Source: Venenivibrio stagnispumantis
Lineage (GTDB): Bacteria; Aquificota; Aquificia; Aquificales; Hydrogenothermaceae
Assembly (NCBI RefSeq): GCF_900182795.1
Contig: NZ_FXTX01000003.1
Span: 33,383-97,382, forward strand
Direction: 5' to 3'
Length of the DNA stretch: 64,000 bases
The notes under the pieces are model-generated. The model was not told the DNA's origin. It worked only from the letters and a program-made list of their open reading frames with translations, and searched no databases. The translations under genes and the position numbers were made by a program. Shown here one piece after another: positions 37,800 to 47,522 of this stretch. Numbering within the stretch: the first letter of the stretch is position 1; the number at the start of each line of letters is the position of its first letter.

Positions 37800-39173
37800 A
37801 TGGAGTTTGAAAAAGTTATAGCCTGTATAGGTGCCGGATATGTTGGTGGTCCTACAATGGCAGTTATTGCCTATAAATGTCCTCAATATAAAGTAATTGT
37901 AGTAGATATAAATAAAGAAAGAATAGATAGATGGAACTCTGATAATTTACCTGTATATGAACCGGGATTAGATGAGATAGTGAAGCAAGTAAGAGAAAAA
38001 AATCTATTTTTTTCAACAGATGTAGAGTCTGCTATAAAGGAAGCTCAGATAATATTTGTTAGTGTCAATACACCTACAAAAGAATATGGTGTAGGTGCCG
38101 GAATGGCAGCAGATTTAAAATATTGGGAAAAATCTGCAAGGGATATATTAAAATATGCAAATTCTGATAAAATCGTTGTAGAAAAAAGCACAGTGCCGGT
38201 AAAAACAGCAGAAGCAATAGAAAGAATATTATCTACTTCCGATAAATACAAATTTGAAGTAATTTCAAATCCGGAATTTTTAGCAGAAGGGACAGCTATA
38301 AATGATTTATTATATCCGGATAGGGTTTTAATAGGTTCAAGGGAAACTCCTTCCGGTATAAAAGCAAGGGAGGAAATAGTCAAAATTTATGAAAATTGGG
38401 TGCCAAGGGAAAAGATAATTACATCAAATATATGGAGTAGTGAGCTTGCAAAACTTGCTGCAAATGCATTTTTAGCCCAAAGAATATCATCAATAAATGC
38501 ATTAACACCTCTCTGTGAGATAACAGGAGCCGATATAGAAGAAATTGCTTATGCAGTAGGGACAGATAGCAGAATAGGTAATAAATTTTTAAAGCCAAGT
38601 GTAGGTTTTGGTGGTTCTTGTTTTAAAAAGGATATATTAAATTTAACATATATCTGCAAATATTACGGACTTGATGAAGTTGCAGATTATTGGCTAAAAA
38701 TAGTTGAGATAAATGAATATCAGAAAAATAGATTTGTCTTAAGAATATTGGAAGAGATGTTTAATACGCTTTCCGGCAAAAAAATTGCATTATTTGGTTT
38801 TGCATTTAAAGCCAATACAAATGATACAAGGGAAAGTGCAGCTATCACAATAGCTAAAAAATTAGTTGAAGAAAGAGCAATTTTATCTATAACAGACCCA
38901 AAAGCCCTTGAAAATGCCAAAAAAGATTTAGAAGGTGTAGAAGGAGAAATTTATTATACAGAAGACCCTTATGAAGCCGTAAAAGATGCAGATGCCATAG
39001 CTGTTATAACAGAATGGGATTTATTCAAAAATTTAGATTATGAAAAAATATATTCTCTAATGAGAAAACCGGCATTTATATTTGATGGTAGAAATATACT
39101 TGACCATAAAAAATTATTTGAAATAGGCTTTAATGTTTATCCTCTCGGCAAACCACCTTTAAAGCATTTTTAA
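37800..39173 (+). CDS. ugd: UDP-glucose 6-dehydrogenase (eukaryote-like type)
   Basis: A 457-residue UDP-sugar dehydrogenase. It has the NAD loop [16 protein letters not shown], the [10 protein letters not shown] motif, [26 protein letters not shown] and the catalytic Cys in [15 protein letters not shown]. The long GGPTM form and length resemble the UGDH group found in animals and some bacteria more than the compact bacterial Ugd. UDP-glucuronate would feed envelope polysaccharide. A hairpin terminator follows about 200 bases later. Confidence 0.9.
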   Translation: MEFEKVIACIGAGYVGGPTMAVIAYKCPQYKVIVVDINKERIDRWNSDNLPVYEPGLDEIVKQVREKNLFFSTDVESAIKEAQIIFVSVNTPTKEYGVGAGMAADLKYWEKSARDILKYANSDKIVVEKSTVPVKTAEAIERILSTSDKYKFEVISNPEFLAEGTAINDLLYPDRVLIGSRETPSGIKAREEIVKIYENWVPREKIITSNIWSSELAKLAANAFLAQRISSINALTPLCEITGADIEEIAYAVGTDSRIGNKFLKPSVGFGGSCFKKDILNLTYICKYYGLDEVADYWLKIVEINEYQKNRFVLRILEEMFNTLSGKKIALFGFAFKANTNDTRESAAITIAKKLVEERAILSITDPKALENAKKDLEGVEGEIYYTEDPYEAVKDADAIAVITEWDLFKNLDYEKIYSLMRKPAFIFDGRNILDHKKLFEIGFNVYPLGKPPLKHF

Positions 39174-39371
39174 TGGTTAGAGTGAAATTAAAAGCTTTTC
39201 AAATATAATTATAACCCGAATTGTGTGTGAGAAAAAAAATTATTATACAAAAAACCTCTTTTTTCAGATAGTTATGAAAAAAATCATAAGAGAAGGATTT
39301 AAATATTAATAAAGGTTTTAGAACGGGTTTATAAGTATAAAATATGCAAACTGTAATGGCAGATTTGGAAT
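39174..39371 (+). other. Intergenic region after ugd
   Basis: No convincing gene. There is a small hairpin, TTATGA (39272-39277) with TCATAA (39284-39289). A frame reading NGFISIKYANCNGRFGMGAK and onward looks coding-like but has no start and runs through the terminator at 39372. It may be the remains of a small gene or an untranslated tail. Confidence 0.3.
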
Positions 39372-39395
39372 GGGAGCAAAAGCTCCCTCTTTTAT
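39372..39395 (+). terminator. Rho-independent terminator between ugd and the YeiH-type gene
   Basis: GGGAGC (39372-39377) pairs with GCTCCC (39382-39387) around AAAA, followed by TCTTTTAT. It is the first good terminator after the ftsY-to-ugd string of plus-strand genes. Confidence 0.8.
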
Positions 39396-39486
39396 AAATT
39401 TTCTCAATAGACCTATTTAAATTTTAAAATTTTTTAAATCTAAAAAAATAATAAAATGTATAAATAAATTTTTAGGAGGAAAATCT

Positions 39487-40494
39487 TTGCAATATTTAGG
39501 AGGTATTATTTTTACATCTGTTTTGGCATTGATTTCTATGTTTTTATCAGGACTGCCTATTATAAAAAATACAGTTAATTTTAGTCCTTTGATTATTGCT
39601 ATATTGATTGGTGTAGCTATCGGAAATATCTTTAAAATGCCGGATATACTTAAACCGGGGATTACTTTTTCATTAAAGAGAATATTAAGATTGGCTATTA
39701 TACTTCTTGGATTTAGATTAACATTTCAAAATGTTATAGATGTAGGTTTAGAAGGTTTAATTGTAGATAGTTTTATGCTTATTTCTACTTTTATTCTTGG
39801 TGTTTGGGTTTCTAAAAGATTTTTTGGTCTTGATGATAAGATGAGTTATCTAATTGCTTCCGGTAGTTCAATATGTGGAGCATCTGCTGTGCTTGCTACT
39901 GCTCCTATTGTTAAATCTGAACTTCATCATGCGGCTATGGCTGTAGCAACAGTCACTATTTTTGGGACAATTTCTATGTTTTTATATCCTGTTGTTTATA
40001 AAGCCGGTTTACTTCTTGATTTTGATGATATTAGATACGGAATATTTACAGGAGCAACAGTTCATGAAGTTGCTCAGGTTGTAGCAGCATCATTTACTAT
40101 ATCTGAAATGGCAGGAAATACTGCAACTATTGTAAAACTTACAAGGGTTATGATGCTTGCACCACTTTTATTAGTTTTAAGTTTTTATTTTGCTATGAAA
40201 CATTCTACCCATGGAGTAAATTTAAGAGAAATTCCTATTCCTTGGTTTGTATTTGGATTTATAGCTGTAGTAGGATTAAACTCTCTTAATATAATACCAA
40301 AAGATGTTGTAAATATATTAAACACAATAGATACATTTTTGCTTACGGTAGCAATGGTTGCAATGGGATTAGAAACTAATATAAATAAAATGAAAGGTGT
40401 AGGTATGAAACCTATCTTTGCAGCATTTATTGTATTCTTATATCTATTTATAGGTGGAATTATTGTTGTTAAAGTTGTTCACTCTATTTTATAA
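39487..40494 (+). CDS. YeiH/UPF0324-family putative sulfate exporter
   Basis: A 335-residue polytopic membrane protein with about ten hydrophobic segments. It has the family blocks [17 protein letters not shown], the conserved [19 protein letters not shown] and [38 protein letters not shown]. Some members are described as sulfate or sulfonate exporters, but transport by most is not proven. A sulfur-oxidising lifestyle would make anion export plausible. The start is TTG behind a consensus AGGAGG. It ends 6 bases into the convergent argB. Confidence 0.88.
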   Translation: MQYLGGIIFTSVLALISMFLSGLPIIKNTVNFSPLIIAILIGVAIGNIFKMPDILKPGITFSLKRILRLAIILLGFRLTFQNVIDVGLEGLIVDSFMLISTFILGVWVSKRFFGLDDKMSYLIASGSSICGASAVLATAPIVKSELHHAAMAVATVTIFGTISMFLYPVVYKAGLLLDFDDIRYGIFTGATVHEVAQVVAASFTISEMAGNTATIVKLTRVMMLAPLLLVLSFYFAMKHSTHGVNLREIPIPWFVFGFIAVVGLNSLNIIPKDVVNILNTIDTFLLTVAMVAMGLETNINKMKGVGMKPIFAAFIVFLYLFIGGIIVVKVVHSIL

Positions 40495-41388
40495 GGTTAT
40501 TTCGGTGCCTATACCGGATTGGGTGAATATTTCAAGTAAAACACAATGGATAACCCTTCCATCTAATATATGAGCTTTTTTTACACCTTGCTCAAGAGCT
40601 TGGATACAAGCTTTTACCTTCGGTATCATCCCACCTTTGATGATACCTTTTTCTATCATCTGATTAATTTTTTCTACATTTATAGATGAGATAGTATTTC
40701 CATTTTCATCTTTTAATCCTTCTATATCGGTTAAAAATATTACTTTTTCTGCCTGTAAAGCTCCGGCTATTGCAGATGCTACAAAATCTGCATTTATATT
40801 ATATGCATTTCCTTCATCATCAAATCCAATAGGTGCAATAACCGGTATATAATTATCTTCATCAAGATGTCTTATTATATCCGGATTTACTTTAACAACT
40901 TCTCCAACATGCCCTAAATCAAGAAGTTCAGTTGGTCTAAAATCTCCCATTGTTTTAAAATATTCATCTGCATCTAACTTTTTTGCTTTTATAAGCTCTG
41001 CATCTTTACCTGTAATACCTACAGCTTTAATATGTCCACCGGAATATTTATTTATCATCTGAACTATGGCTTTATTGACAAGACCACCTAAAACCATCTC
41101 AACAACATCCATTGTTTCTTTATCGGTAACCCTCAATCCACCTACAAATTTTGATTCTAAACCCATTTTTTTTAGATATTGCCCTATTTGGGGACCTCCT
41201 CCGTGGACGATTACAGGATTTATTCCTATATATTTAAGCATTATAATATCCTGTGCAAAGGCTTCTTTTAAATCTGCTTTTTCCATAGCATTTCCGCCGT
41301 ATTTTATAACAAATGTTTTTCCTCTAAATGTTCTTATAAAAGGTAATGCTTCCATTAAAATTTTTGCTTTTTCCAATGCTTTTTCCAT
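40489..41388 (-). CDS. argB: Acetylglutamate kinase
   Basis: A 299-residue amino-acid kinase for the second step of arginine synthesis. Visible: the phosphate-binding [73 protein letters not shown] and the C-terminal [27 protein letters not shown]. An N-terminal helix preceding the kinase core is typical of arginine-inhibited hexameric enzymes. It is the last gene of the mltD-ispG-LAGLIDADG-small gene-argB string; the preceding frameshifted gene ends 5 bases before its ATG. Confidence 0.96.
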   Translation of the reverse strand: MEKALEKAKILMEALPFIRTFRGKTFVIKYGGNAMEKADLKEAFAQDIIMLKYIGINPVIVHGGGPQIGQYLKKMGLESKFVGGLRVTDKETMDVVEMVLGGLVNKAIVQMINKYSGGHIKAVGITGKDAELIKAKKLDADEYFKTMGDFRPTELLDLGHVGEVVKVNPDIIRHLDEDNYIPVIAPIGFDDEGNAYNINADFVASAIAGALQAEKVIFLTDIEGLKDENGNTISSINVEKINQMIEKGIIKGGMIPKVKACIQALEQGVKKAHILDGRVIHCVLLEIFTQSGIGTEITL

Positions 41389-41393
41389 TTTAT

Positions 41394-41697
41394 TTACCTC
41401 ATAAATTCTTCTAAAAATTCTAAAACTTCTTTATTATATGCTATTTCTACCCAATATAATCCATCTTCATGCTCTATTTTTATAATATTTCCTTCTACAA
41501 TAATATTTATTAATCCGTTTGAAAAATACCATTCAAGCTCTTGTGTTGGTGCCTGCATAAATAAAGTAAATCCACCTTTTCTTTTAGATATTTTTTTTTA
41601 AAATAATCGGTGTTTTTGTAATAGTATCTTCTTCTTCCCACTCGGAAGAGATAACATCAACAGCTATTCCTCTAATATTAAAATCTTTTTCTACCAT
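41394..41697 (-). pseudogene. Unknown small gene with a one-base frameshift in an A9 run
   Basis: An ATG at 41697 behind GAGG opens MVEKDFNIRGIAVDVISSEW... and ends prematurely after TPIILKKNI. The other frame continues from the same run of nine A (41591-41599, T on the plus strand) as ISKRKGGFTLFMQAPTQELEWYF... to a TAA at 41394-41396. Removing one A joins them into about 100 residues. It lies 1 base after the LAGLIDADG-like gene and 5 bases before argB, so it is part of the operon. The family is unknown to me. It could be a sequence error, a real lesion, or a site where polymerase slippage makes both products. Confidence 0.6.
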
Positions 41698-41698
41698 A

Positions 41699-42097
41699 TT
41701 ATTCCTCTTTTGCTATTTTCGGTTTATCAACAGTTTTTTGTAAGAATTCTTTTAAAATTAATTTTTTTCTTTCCGGTTCATATTTTCTGTTAAATCTATT
41801 TTGATATAATTTTAAGGCAATTTCAACTTCTTCCTTTCTATCAATCAAAAAATCTTTTATAAAATTTAAAAGATTATAAGCTTTCCTATGGGATAAAATT
41901 AGATTATATCTGTTATTAATTTTTATTAATTTTCCGCCAAACTGTTCTTTTATAGATTTTAGATTATTTTCTGTTTTGGATTTTAATACTAAATGAATAT
42001 AATAAGAGCTTTTTGTTCTTTTATCTTTTTTTATGGATAAATTTCCGGTTGATTCAAAAAGACCGGCAATATAAGAAGGATTTATATTACTCTCCAT
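41699..42097 (-). CDS. LAGLIDADG-like protein with degenerate catalytic motif
   Basis: A 132-residue protein that looks like a single-motif LAGLIDADG homing endonuclease. The helix reads YIAGLFESTGNLSIKK (residues 9-24), followed by YYIHLVLKSKTENNLKSIKEQFGGKL and a helical C-terminal half. In active enzymes the position before the final Gly of the motif is a catalytic Asp or Glu; here it is Thr17 (IAGLFESTG), so cleavage is unlikely. It is not inside an intron or intein but sits in an operon, overlapping ispG by 11 bases and followed 1 base later by another small gene. A recruited nucleic-acid-binding role is possible. Confidence 0.75.
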   Translation of the reverse strand: MESNINPSYIAGLFESTGNLSIKKDKRTKSSYYIHLVLKSKTENNLKSIKEQFGGKLIKINNRYNLILSHRKAYNLLNFIKDFLIDRKEEVEIALKLYQNRFNRKYEPERKKLILKEFLQKTVDKPKIAKEE

Positions 42098-43154
42098 TTT
42101 TCTCCATTTCTTCTATCTCTTTTAATAGCTCTTTTACCATATCCTCTTCTAAAACTCTTCTTATTGGCTCACCTTTTTTAAATAAAATTGCTGATTTATT
42201 TCCACAAGCAAGTCCTATATCTGCTTCTTTTGCTTCTCCTATCGCATTTACCACGCAACCCATAATCGCTACTTTTATAGGCAAATCTTTTCCTTTTAAA
42301 CTTTGTTCTACTTTATAAACTATGTCCGGAAGATTTACTTCTATTCTACCACAGGTAGGACAGGATATAATCTCTATACCTTTTCTTCTAAGACCAAGAG
42401 ATTGTAAAATATTATAAGCTGTTTCTATTTCTTCTTCCGGGTCAGCTGTCAAAGATACTCTGATTGTATCTCCTATACCAAGATAAAGTAATATTCCTAT
42501 TCCTACCGCAGATTTTATAGAACCTCTGCCGGCAGGTCCTGCCTCTGTTATACCTATATGAAGTGGTATATCTGTTTTTTCTGCAAAGATTTTATTTGCT
42601 TCTATATTTTGTAAAACATCAGAGCCTTTTATCGATACTTTGAAATTATAAAATCCTACGGACTCAAAAAATTCAGACCAATATAAAGCACTTTCTGCAA
42701 GAGCCTCTGCCGAAGGATACCCATATTTTTGTAATAATCTTTCTTCTAAAGAACCGGAATTAACACCAATTCTTATTGCTATATTTCTTTTTTTACATTC
42801 TTCTATTATTTCTTTTATCTTTCCTTTATCATTAATATTTCCTGGGTTTAATCTTATACCGGATATTCCACTTTCAAGGGCTTTAAAGGCTATTCTCGGA
42901 CTAAAATGTATATCTGCAATTACCGGAATAGGTGAGTTTTTTGTTATTTCGGGTAAAGCTTCTGCATCTTTTTCTGTAGGAACTGCTACTCTTATTATTT
43001 CACAACCGGCTTTTGATAATCTATATATTTGTGATAATGTGGCTTCTATATCGTGGGTTTTTGTGTCTGTCATTGATTGGACAACAATAGGTGCATCATC
43101 ACCTATTTTTACATTACCAACATATACGGCTCTTGTTTTTCTTCTTTTTATCAT
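42087..43154 (-). CDS. ispG: 4-hydroxy-3-methylbut-2-en-1-yl diphosphate synthase
   Basis: A 355-residue IspG/GcpE of the methylerythritol phosphate pathway to isoprenoids. It begins KTRAVYVGNVKIGDDAPIVVQSMTDTKTHD and has ADIHFSPRIAFKALESGISGIRLNPGN. The cluster cysteines are in ISCPTCGR and in the C-terminal IMGCVVNAIGEAKEADIGLACG. It begins directly after mltD with no gap. Its products would supply the polyprenyl synthase encoded a little upstream on the same strand. Confidence 0.96.
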   Translation of the reverse strand: MIKRRKTRAVYVGNVKIGDDAPIVVQSMTDTKTHDIEATLSQIYRLSKAGCEIIRVAVPTEKDAEALPEITKNSPIPVIADIHFSPRIAFKALESGISGIRLNPGNINDKGKIKEIIEECKKRNIAIRIGVNSGSLEERLLQKYGYPSAEALAESALYWSEFFESVGFYNFKVSIKGSDVLQNIEANKIFAEKTDIPLHIGITEAGPAGRGSIKSAVGIGILLYLGIGDTIRVSLTADPEEEIETAYNILQSLGLRRKGIEIISCPTCGRIEVNLPDIVYKVEQSLKGKDLPIKVAIMGCVVNAIGEAKEADIGLACGNKSAILFKKGEPIRRVLEEDMVKELLKEIEEMEKNGE

Positions 43155-44543
43155 TTAACTCTCCGGTATTTTTAGCACCTGGCCTACAGAGATTGTATTA
43201 TCAGATAAGTTATTTAATTTTTTTATTTCTTCAATATCTGTATTATACATTTTAGATATTCTGTATAGGGTTTCTCCTTCTTTTACTATATGGGTTATAT
43301 ATTTTTTGTTTTCTTTAAACACAATATTTGAAATTTTTTGTTCTGAATTGATAGGTATTTTAAGAACCATACCGACGGAGATATTATTATCCGTTAGATT
43401 ATTTACTTTTTTTAATTCCTCAATATCTACATTATAAATCTTAGATATTCTATATAAAGTTTCTCCTTCCTTTACTATATGCTGTTTATAATCTTTTGAG
43501 TAGCTTACAAGCTGTATAGGTTGCTTTTGCTGGTTTTTATTTTCTTTGACTATCTGGGTATTGTTATATTTTGGAATGTATATATATCTTTTGTCAAATT
43601 CTGCCAGCATCAATTTTGGTATATTAATATTTACTCCATCTAAGGCTATCTCTTTTTTAAGATGGGCATTATAAAATTTTAAAACTTCGTAATCTATTTT
43701 GTATTTTTTTGCTATTTCATCTAAGGTTATTTCTCTATCTGCTATTTCTGTTATTATTTCATATTTATTTCCGGCTATATCTAATCCATATTTTTCAGGA
43801 TTTTGAGCAATTAAAAGTAATGCAAAGAATCTTGGAACATATTCTCTTGTTTGGTCAGGCAAATCATATTTTATGTCAGTAAATTTATATTTTTCTGTGG
43901 ATAATTTAGTTGATATACATTTTTCACCGCAGTTATAAGCAGCAATAGCTAAATCCCATCTTCCAAAATAGTTATATAGATATTGTAGATATTTAGCTGC
44001 TGCTATGGTGCTTTTAACAGGGTCTCTTCTTTCATCTACATAATCATCTATTCTAAGACCGTATCTTTTTGCAGTAGATGGTATAAATTGCCATATTCCG
44101 GCTGCACCTGATATAGAAGTAGCATAAGGATTATATCCACTTTCTACAACTGCTAAATATGAAAGTTCTTCAGGTATATTATATTTTGAAAATATATCTT
44201 TTACTAAAGGCAAGAAATAATTAGCTCTTCTTAATGCTACTTCTGTAAATTTCTTTTTATTAACTGCATATTCATAAATGAATTTTTGGATATCTTCATC
44301 TTCAGGAATAGGTATGTTTAGAGAGTTTGCTTCTTTCTGTAAAATCTGTTTTTCTTCAAGCTCTATGTTTGGTTTGTTTTTTACTATTATTTCTTTTCTT
44401 TCCGGTTTATAAGTTATAACTTTTTCAGGCAAAGATGGTTTTTTTTCTATCTTCGTTTGCTTTTTTGGAACATCTTTTACGGCGACACTACAAGATGTTA
44501 AAACAAGAGCAGATATGTATAAAAAAATATATTTTTTTTTCAT
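43155..44543 (-). CDS. mltD: Lytic transglycosylase of MltD type with two LysM domains
   Basis: A 462-residue exported peptidoglycan-cleaving enzyme. A signal peptide ends in a lipobox LTSC (Cys18), so it is probably a lipoprotein. The SLT domain (about residues 105-235) carries the catalytic Glu in LSYLAVVESGYNPYATSISGAAGIWQFIPSTAKRYGL. Two LysM repeats at about 357-400 and 415-460 (HIVKEGETLYRISKIYNVDIEELKKVNNL and a near copy) bind the wall. The two LysM repeats are very alike, which suggests recent duplication. Confidence 0.94.
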   Translation of the reverse strand: MKKKYIFLYISALVLTSCSVAVKDVPKKQTKIEKKPSLPEKVITYKPERKEIIVKNKPNIELEEKQILQKEANSLNIPIPEDEDIQKFIYEYAVNKKKFTEVALRRANYFLPLVKDIFSKYNIPEELSYLAVVESGYNPYATSISGAAGIWQFIPSTAKRYGLRIDDYVDERRDPVKSTIAAAKYLQYLYNYFGRWDLAIAAYNCGEKCISTKLSTEKYKFTDIKYDLPDQTREYVPRFFALLLIAQNPEKYGLDIAGNKYEIITEIADREITLDEIAKKYKIDYEVLKFYNAHLKKEIALDGVNINIPKLMLAEFDKRYIYIPKYNNTQIVKENKNQQKQPIQLVSYSKDYKQHIVKEGETLYRISKIYNVDIEELKKVNNLTDNNISVGMVLKIPINSEQKISNIVFKENKKYITHIVKEGETLYRISKMYNTDIEEIKKLNNLSDNTISVGQVLKIPES

Positions 44544-44619
44544 TTTACCTTAGCCTCTTCTTTACTACTTTCCTTTCGGAAAAATCTGTATAAACTTTAG
44601 AGCATTGAAAGAAAACTAA

Positions 44620-45009
44620 CTAAACTTCAACATTTGATATAGCTTTTACTTTTTTGTGTTCTTTTATTGTATTGTCTTTTTCGTCTATATAGACTAAATC
44701 TATATGAAAATTAGATAACTCTTTATCTGAAACTTGAGCATAGGAAGCAATTATTATAATATCTCCATAATGTCCAAGTCTTGCAGCAGCACCATTTAAT
44801 ATGCATTCTCCACCGTATCTTACACCGGGAATAACATAAGTTGAAAATCTATTTCCATTATTTACATTGTATATTTCTATTTTTTCAAAAGGGACAAGAT
44901 TTGCAGCTTCCATTATAGCTTCATCAAGGGTTAAGCTTCCTTCATAATGTAAATCTGCACCGGTTATTTTTATTCTATGTATTTTAGATTTAAGCAATGT
45001 TCTTACCAT
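44620..45009 (-). CDS. panD: Aspartate 1-decarboxylase (pyruvoyl enzyme)
   Basis: A 129-residue PanD proenzyme that makes beta-alanine for pantothenate and CoA. Self-cleavage between Gly and Ser in [19 protein letters not shown] (Ser25) creates the pyruvoyl group. [19 protein letters not shown] and [27 protein letters not shown] are family signatures. It follows the polyprenyl synthase by 16 bases. The 76-base gap to mltD has no clear terminator. Confidence 0.95.
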   Translation of the reverse strand: MVRTLLKSKIHRIKITGADLHYEGSLTLDEAIMEAANLVPFEKIEIYNVNNGNRFSTYVIPGVRYGGECILNGAAARLGHYGDIIIIASYAQVSDKELSNFHIDLVYIDEKDNTIKEHKKVKAISNVEV

Positions 45010-45025
45010 TTGCCGTATCTCCTTT

Positions 45026-45970
45026 TTAAAATTCTCTTTCTACTACAAATTTTGCAAGATTTTTTAGTTCTTTAAGATAATCATTTTCCGGAAAATTTTC
45101 AAGCTCTTTTAAGGCTTTATTTATTAATTCTTTTGCTTTATTTATTGATTTTTCTATTCCTCCATATTTTATAACAATCTCTTTTATTTTTAAAATATCC
45201 TCTTCATTTACACCATTTATACTTCTTACAACTTTTTTAATTAAATTAAATTCTTCTTCTGTCAATTTATCCATAATAGAAAGCAAAGGATAAGTGATTT
45301 TCCCTTCTTTTATATCATTACAAACAGGTTTGCCTACTTTGTTTTTATCTGCTGTATAATCTAAAATATCATCTACTATCTGAAAAGCAAGACCAAGATA
45401 AAGTCCGTAATTGTAAGCCGACAAAAGCTGTTTTTCTTCTGCTTCTCCCAGTTTTGCTCCTACATAGCAACAGCTTGCAAAAAGTGCTGCCGTTTTTCCA
45501 GTTAATATCTTAAAATATTCTTCTTCTGTTATATCTAAATCTCCAATTTTTTTAAGTTCTAAGAGCTGACCTTCTGCCATTTTTTTAACAGCATCTGATA
45601 CATTTCTTATCATATCAATATCACCGTAAATTGAAAATAGATATAAAGCATCTGCATACATATAATCACCTACAAGTACAACAACATCATTTCCGAATAC
45701 TTTATTTGCAGATGGTTTTCCTCTTCTTGTGTCTGCCATATCTACAACATCATCATGTAAAAGGGAAGCTGTATGTAGATATTCCATTGCAACAGCAAGT
45801 GGAAAATCTCTTTTTTCATTTTCTCCTTTAAATAATTTAGAAAATGTTAAAACAAGATAAGGTCTAATTCTTTTTCCACCACCATCAAATATATAATTAC
45901 CAACTTCTAAAATAAGTTTTACATCCGGATTTAAATATTTTCTAAGCTCTTCTTCAATAATTTTAATCAT
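45026..45970 (-). CDS. Polyprenyl diphosphate synthase (trans-type)
   Basis: A 314-residue trans-isoprenyl diphosphate synthase. First Asp-rich motif in [18 protein letters not shown] and second in [32 protein letters not shown] and [14 protein letters not shown] are also typical. The likely product is a long-chain (heptaprenyl or octaprenyl) diphosphate for the menaquinone side chain, which would fit the MqnA domain encoded near 60 kb, but chain length cannot be read from sequence alone. Confidence 0.92.
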   Translation of the reverse strand: MIKIIEEELRKYLNPDVKLILEVGNYIFDGGGKRIRPYLVLTFSKLFKGENEKRDFPLAVAMEYLHTASLLHDDVVDMADTRRGKPSANKVFGNDVVVLVGDYMYADALYLFSIYGDIDMIRNVSDAVKKMAEGQLLELKKIGDLDITEEEYFKILTGKTAALFASCCYVGAKLGEAEEKQLLSAYNYGLYLGLAFQIVDDILDYTADKNKVGKPVCNDIKEGKITYPLLSIMDKLTEEEFNLIKKVVRSINGVNEEDILKIKEIVIKYGGIEKSINKAKELINKALKELENFPENDYLKELKNLAKFVVEREF

Positions 45971-45991
45971 TAACCTCTCCTGCTATTTATA

Positions 45992-46066
45992 TGCGTCCGG
46001 CAGGATTTGAACCTGCAACCTTTGGCTCCGGAAGCCAATGCTCTATCCACGTTGAGCTACGGACGC
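45992..46066 (-). tRNA. tRNA-Arg (anticodon CCG)
   Basis: A 75-base cloverleaf on the minus strand. The acceptor stem GCGTCCG pairs with CGGACGC, discriminator A. The anticodon stem TTGGC/GCCAA frames the loop TTCCGGA with anticodon CCG, reading Arg codon CGG. The T arm holds GGTTCAAATCC. The 3' CCA is not encoded. The 5' 24 bases overlap the end of the nfo reading frame on the same strand, so the tRNA is probably cut from a longer transcript. Confidence 0.93.
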
Positions 46067-46894
46067 AGATTTTTCAGCAATATCTTTAAGTAATTTTATT
46101 TCCTGTTTATACAGACTTTCATCTGGAGTTTCAAGCACAAATAAACATTTTGAAAAATAATCATCTTGTAAAAATAGCTTAAAGCATCTCATATTTATAA
46201 ATCCTTTTCCTATGCTTTCATGTCTATCTTTATGAGAGTTAAAAGGCACTTTTGAATCATTTGTATGTATCACTTTTACATATTCTAATCCTATTATCTT
46301 ATCTAACTCTTTTTTATAGTTATAAAAGCCTTTATCTTCATCTATTTTGTAGCCGGCTGCAAACAAATGGCAGGTATCAAGGCAAACTCCTATTTTTTCT
46401 TTTAAAAATGGCTCCATCATCTGATATATTTCTTCCGTAGTTTTTCCAAGCTCTCCTTTCTGTCCTGCAAGGGTTTCATATAAAAATGTTGTATTTTTTA
46501 ATTTAACATTGCTAAATATTTCTTCCATAGCTTTTATTACCATTTGTATGCCTTCTTTTTCAGGTCTTCCTTTTGTTTTGCCGGCATGAATAACATAGTA
46601 CTCTATACCAAGCTCTTCACAAAGCTCTAATTCTTCAATAACTCCCTGTATAGATTTTTTTCTTAATTCTTCATCATCTGATGCAAGATTGAATAAATAA
46701 GAAGCATGAACTACTACCGGCATATATTTTTTCTTTCTGAATGCTTCTTTTTCCTGAGCTGACCTTTCTGTCCATTTCCAAGCTCTTGGGGAGCGGACAA
46801 AAAATTGGGCTGTCGTTGCTTCTAAACTTTTAGCTCTGTCAAAAACTAAATCTATTGATTTTGATGATGATACATGAACTCCTATTCTAACCAT
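46043..46894 (-). CDS. nfo: Endonuclease IV (AP endonuclease)
   Basis: A 283-residue TIM-barrel zinc endonuclease that cuts 5' of abasic sites in base-excision repair. It begins VRIGVHVSSSKSIDLVFDRAKSLEATTAQFFVRSPRAWKW. Metal-ligand blocks include YVIHAGKTKG, LYETLAGQKGELGKT, GVCLDTCHLFAAGY, VIHTNDSKVPFNSHKDRHESIGKGFI and FVLETPDE. The frame runs into the tRNA-Arg gene: the last residues (about SVAQRG) are encoded by the first 24 bases of the tRNA, and the TAG stop lies in the tRNA D-arm. Processing of the tRNA would remove the stop from the messenger. Confidence 0.94.
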   Translation of the reverse strand: MVRIGVHVSSSKSIDLVFDRAKSLEATTAQFFVRSPRAWKWTERSAQEKEAFRKKKYMPVVVHASYLFNLASDDEELRKKSIQGVIEELELCEELGIEYYVIHAGKTKGRPEKEGIQMVIKAMEEIFSNVKLKNTTFLYETLAGQKGELGKTTEEIYQMMEPFLKEKIGVCLDTCHLFAAGYKIDEDKGFYNYKKELDKIIGLEYVKVIHTNDSKVPFNSHKDRHESIGKGFINMRCFKLFLQDDYFSKCLFVLETPDESLYKQEIKLLKDIAEKSASVAQRG

Positions 46895-46913
46895 TTTAGC
46901 TTAAACCTTCCTG

Positions 46914-47522
46914 TTATAAACGGATTGTATTTTTTTCTCTTCCTATGGTGGTTTTTTCTCCGTGTCCCGGATATACCACCGTATCTTCAGGCAAATTCAT
47001 AAGTTTTTGTAAAGAAAGTTCCATCTGTTTGCTATTCCCACCTGGCAAATCTGTTCTTCCTATGCTATCTCTAAAAAGTGTATCTCCTGATATTACAATC
47101 TTATTCTTTTTATTAAAAAAACAAACACTTCCGGGAGTGTGTCCCGGCGTTTCTATAACATTTAATAATATATTGCCGATTTTTATTTCATCACCTTCTT
47201 TTAAATCAAAATCTGGTGGTGGGCATTCTACGGCATTTAAAATAAAAGATAAACCGGTAAACAACTCATTATTTAATAAAAATTCATCTTTCCTATTCAT
47301 ATAAAAAGGAATGTTTAATCTATTTTTAATATATCCTACTTGCCCTGTATGGTCTATATGACCGTGTGTATTTATAATGGCTACCGGATTTAAACCTTCA
47401 ACTGCTTTTAATATTTTTTCTCCTTCTGCTCCCGGGTCAACAATAGCACATTCTTTACTTAATTCATCAATTACAATTATGCAATTTTCTGCTAAATTTC
47501 CAACTGTTAATACTTTTATCAT
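46914..47522 (-). CDS. MBL-fold metallo-hydrolase (glyoxalase II-like)
   Basis: A 202-residue metallo-beta-lactamase-fold hydrolase. Metal ligands: NTHGHIDHTGQV (HxHxDH), a His in ETPGHTPGSVCFF, an Asp in ISGDTLFRDSIGRTDLPGG, and VVYPGHGEKTTIGREKNT. This short form resembles YcbL/glyoxalase II-like thioester hydrolases, but the real substrate is unknown. It overlaps accC as ATGA and precedes nfo by 19 bases. Confidence 0.88.
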   Translation of the reverse strand: MIKVLTVGNLAENCIIVIDELSKECAIVDPGAEGEKILKAVEGLNPVAIINTHGHIDHTGQVGYIKNRLNIPFYMNRKDEFLLNNELFTGLSFILNAVECPPPDFDLKEGDEIKIGNILLNVIETPGHTPGSVCFFNKKNKIVISGDTLFRDSIGRTDLPGGNSKQMELSLQKLMNLPEDTVVYPGHGEKTTIGREKNTIRL

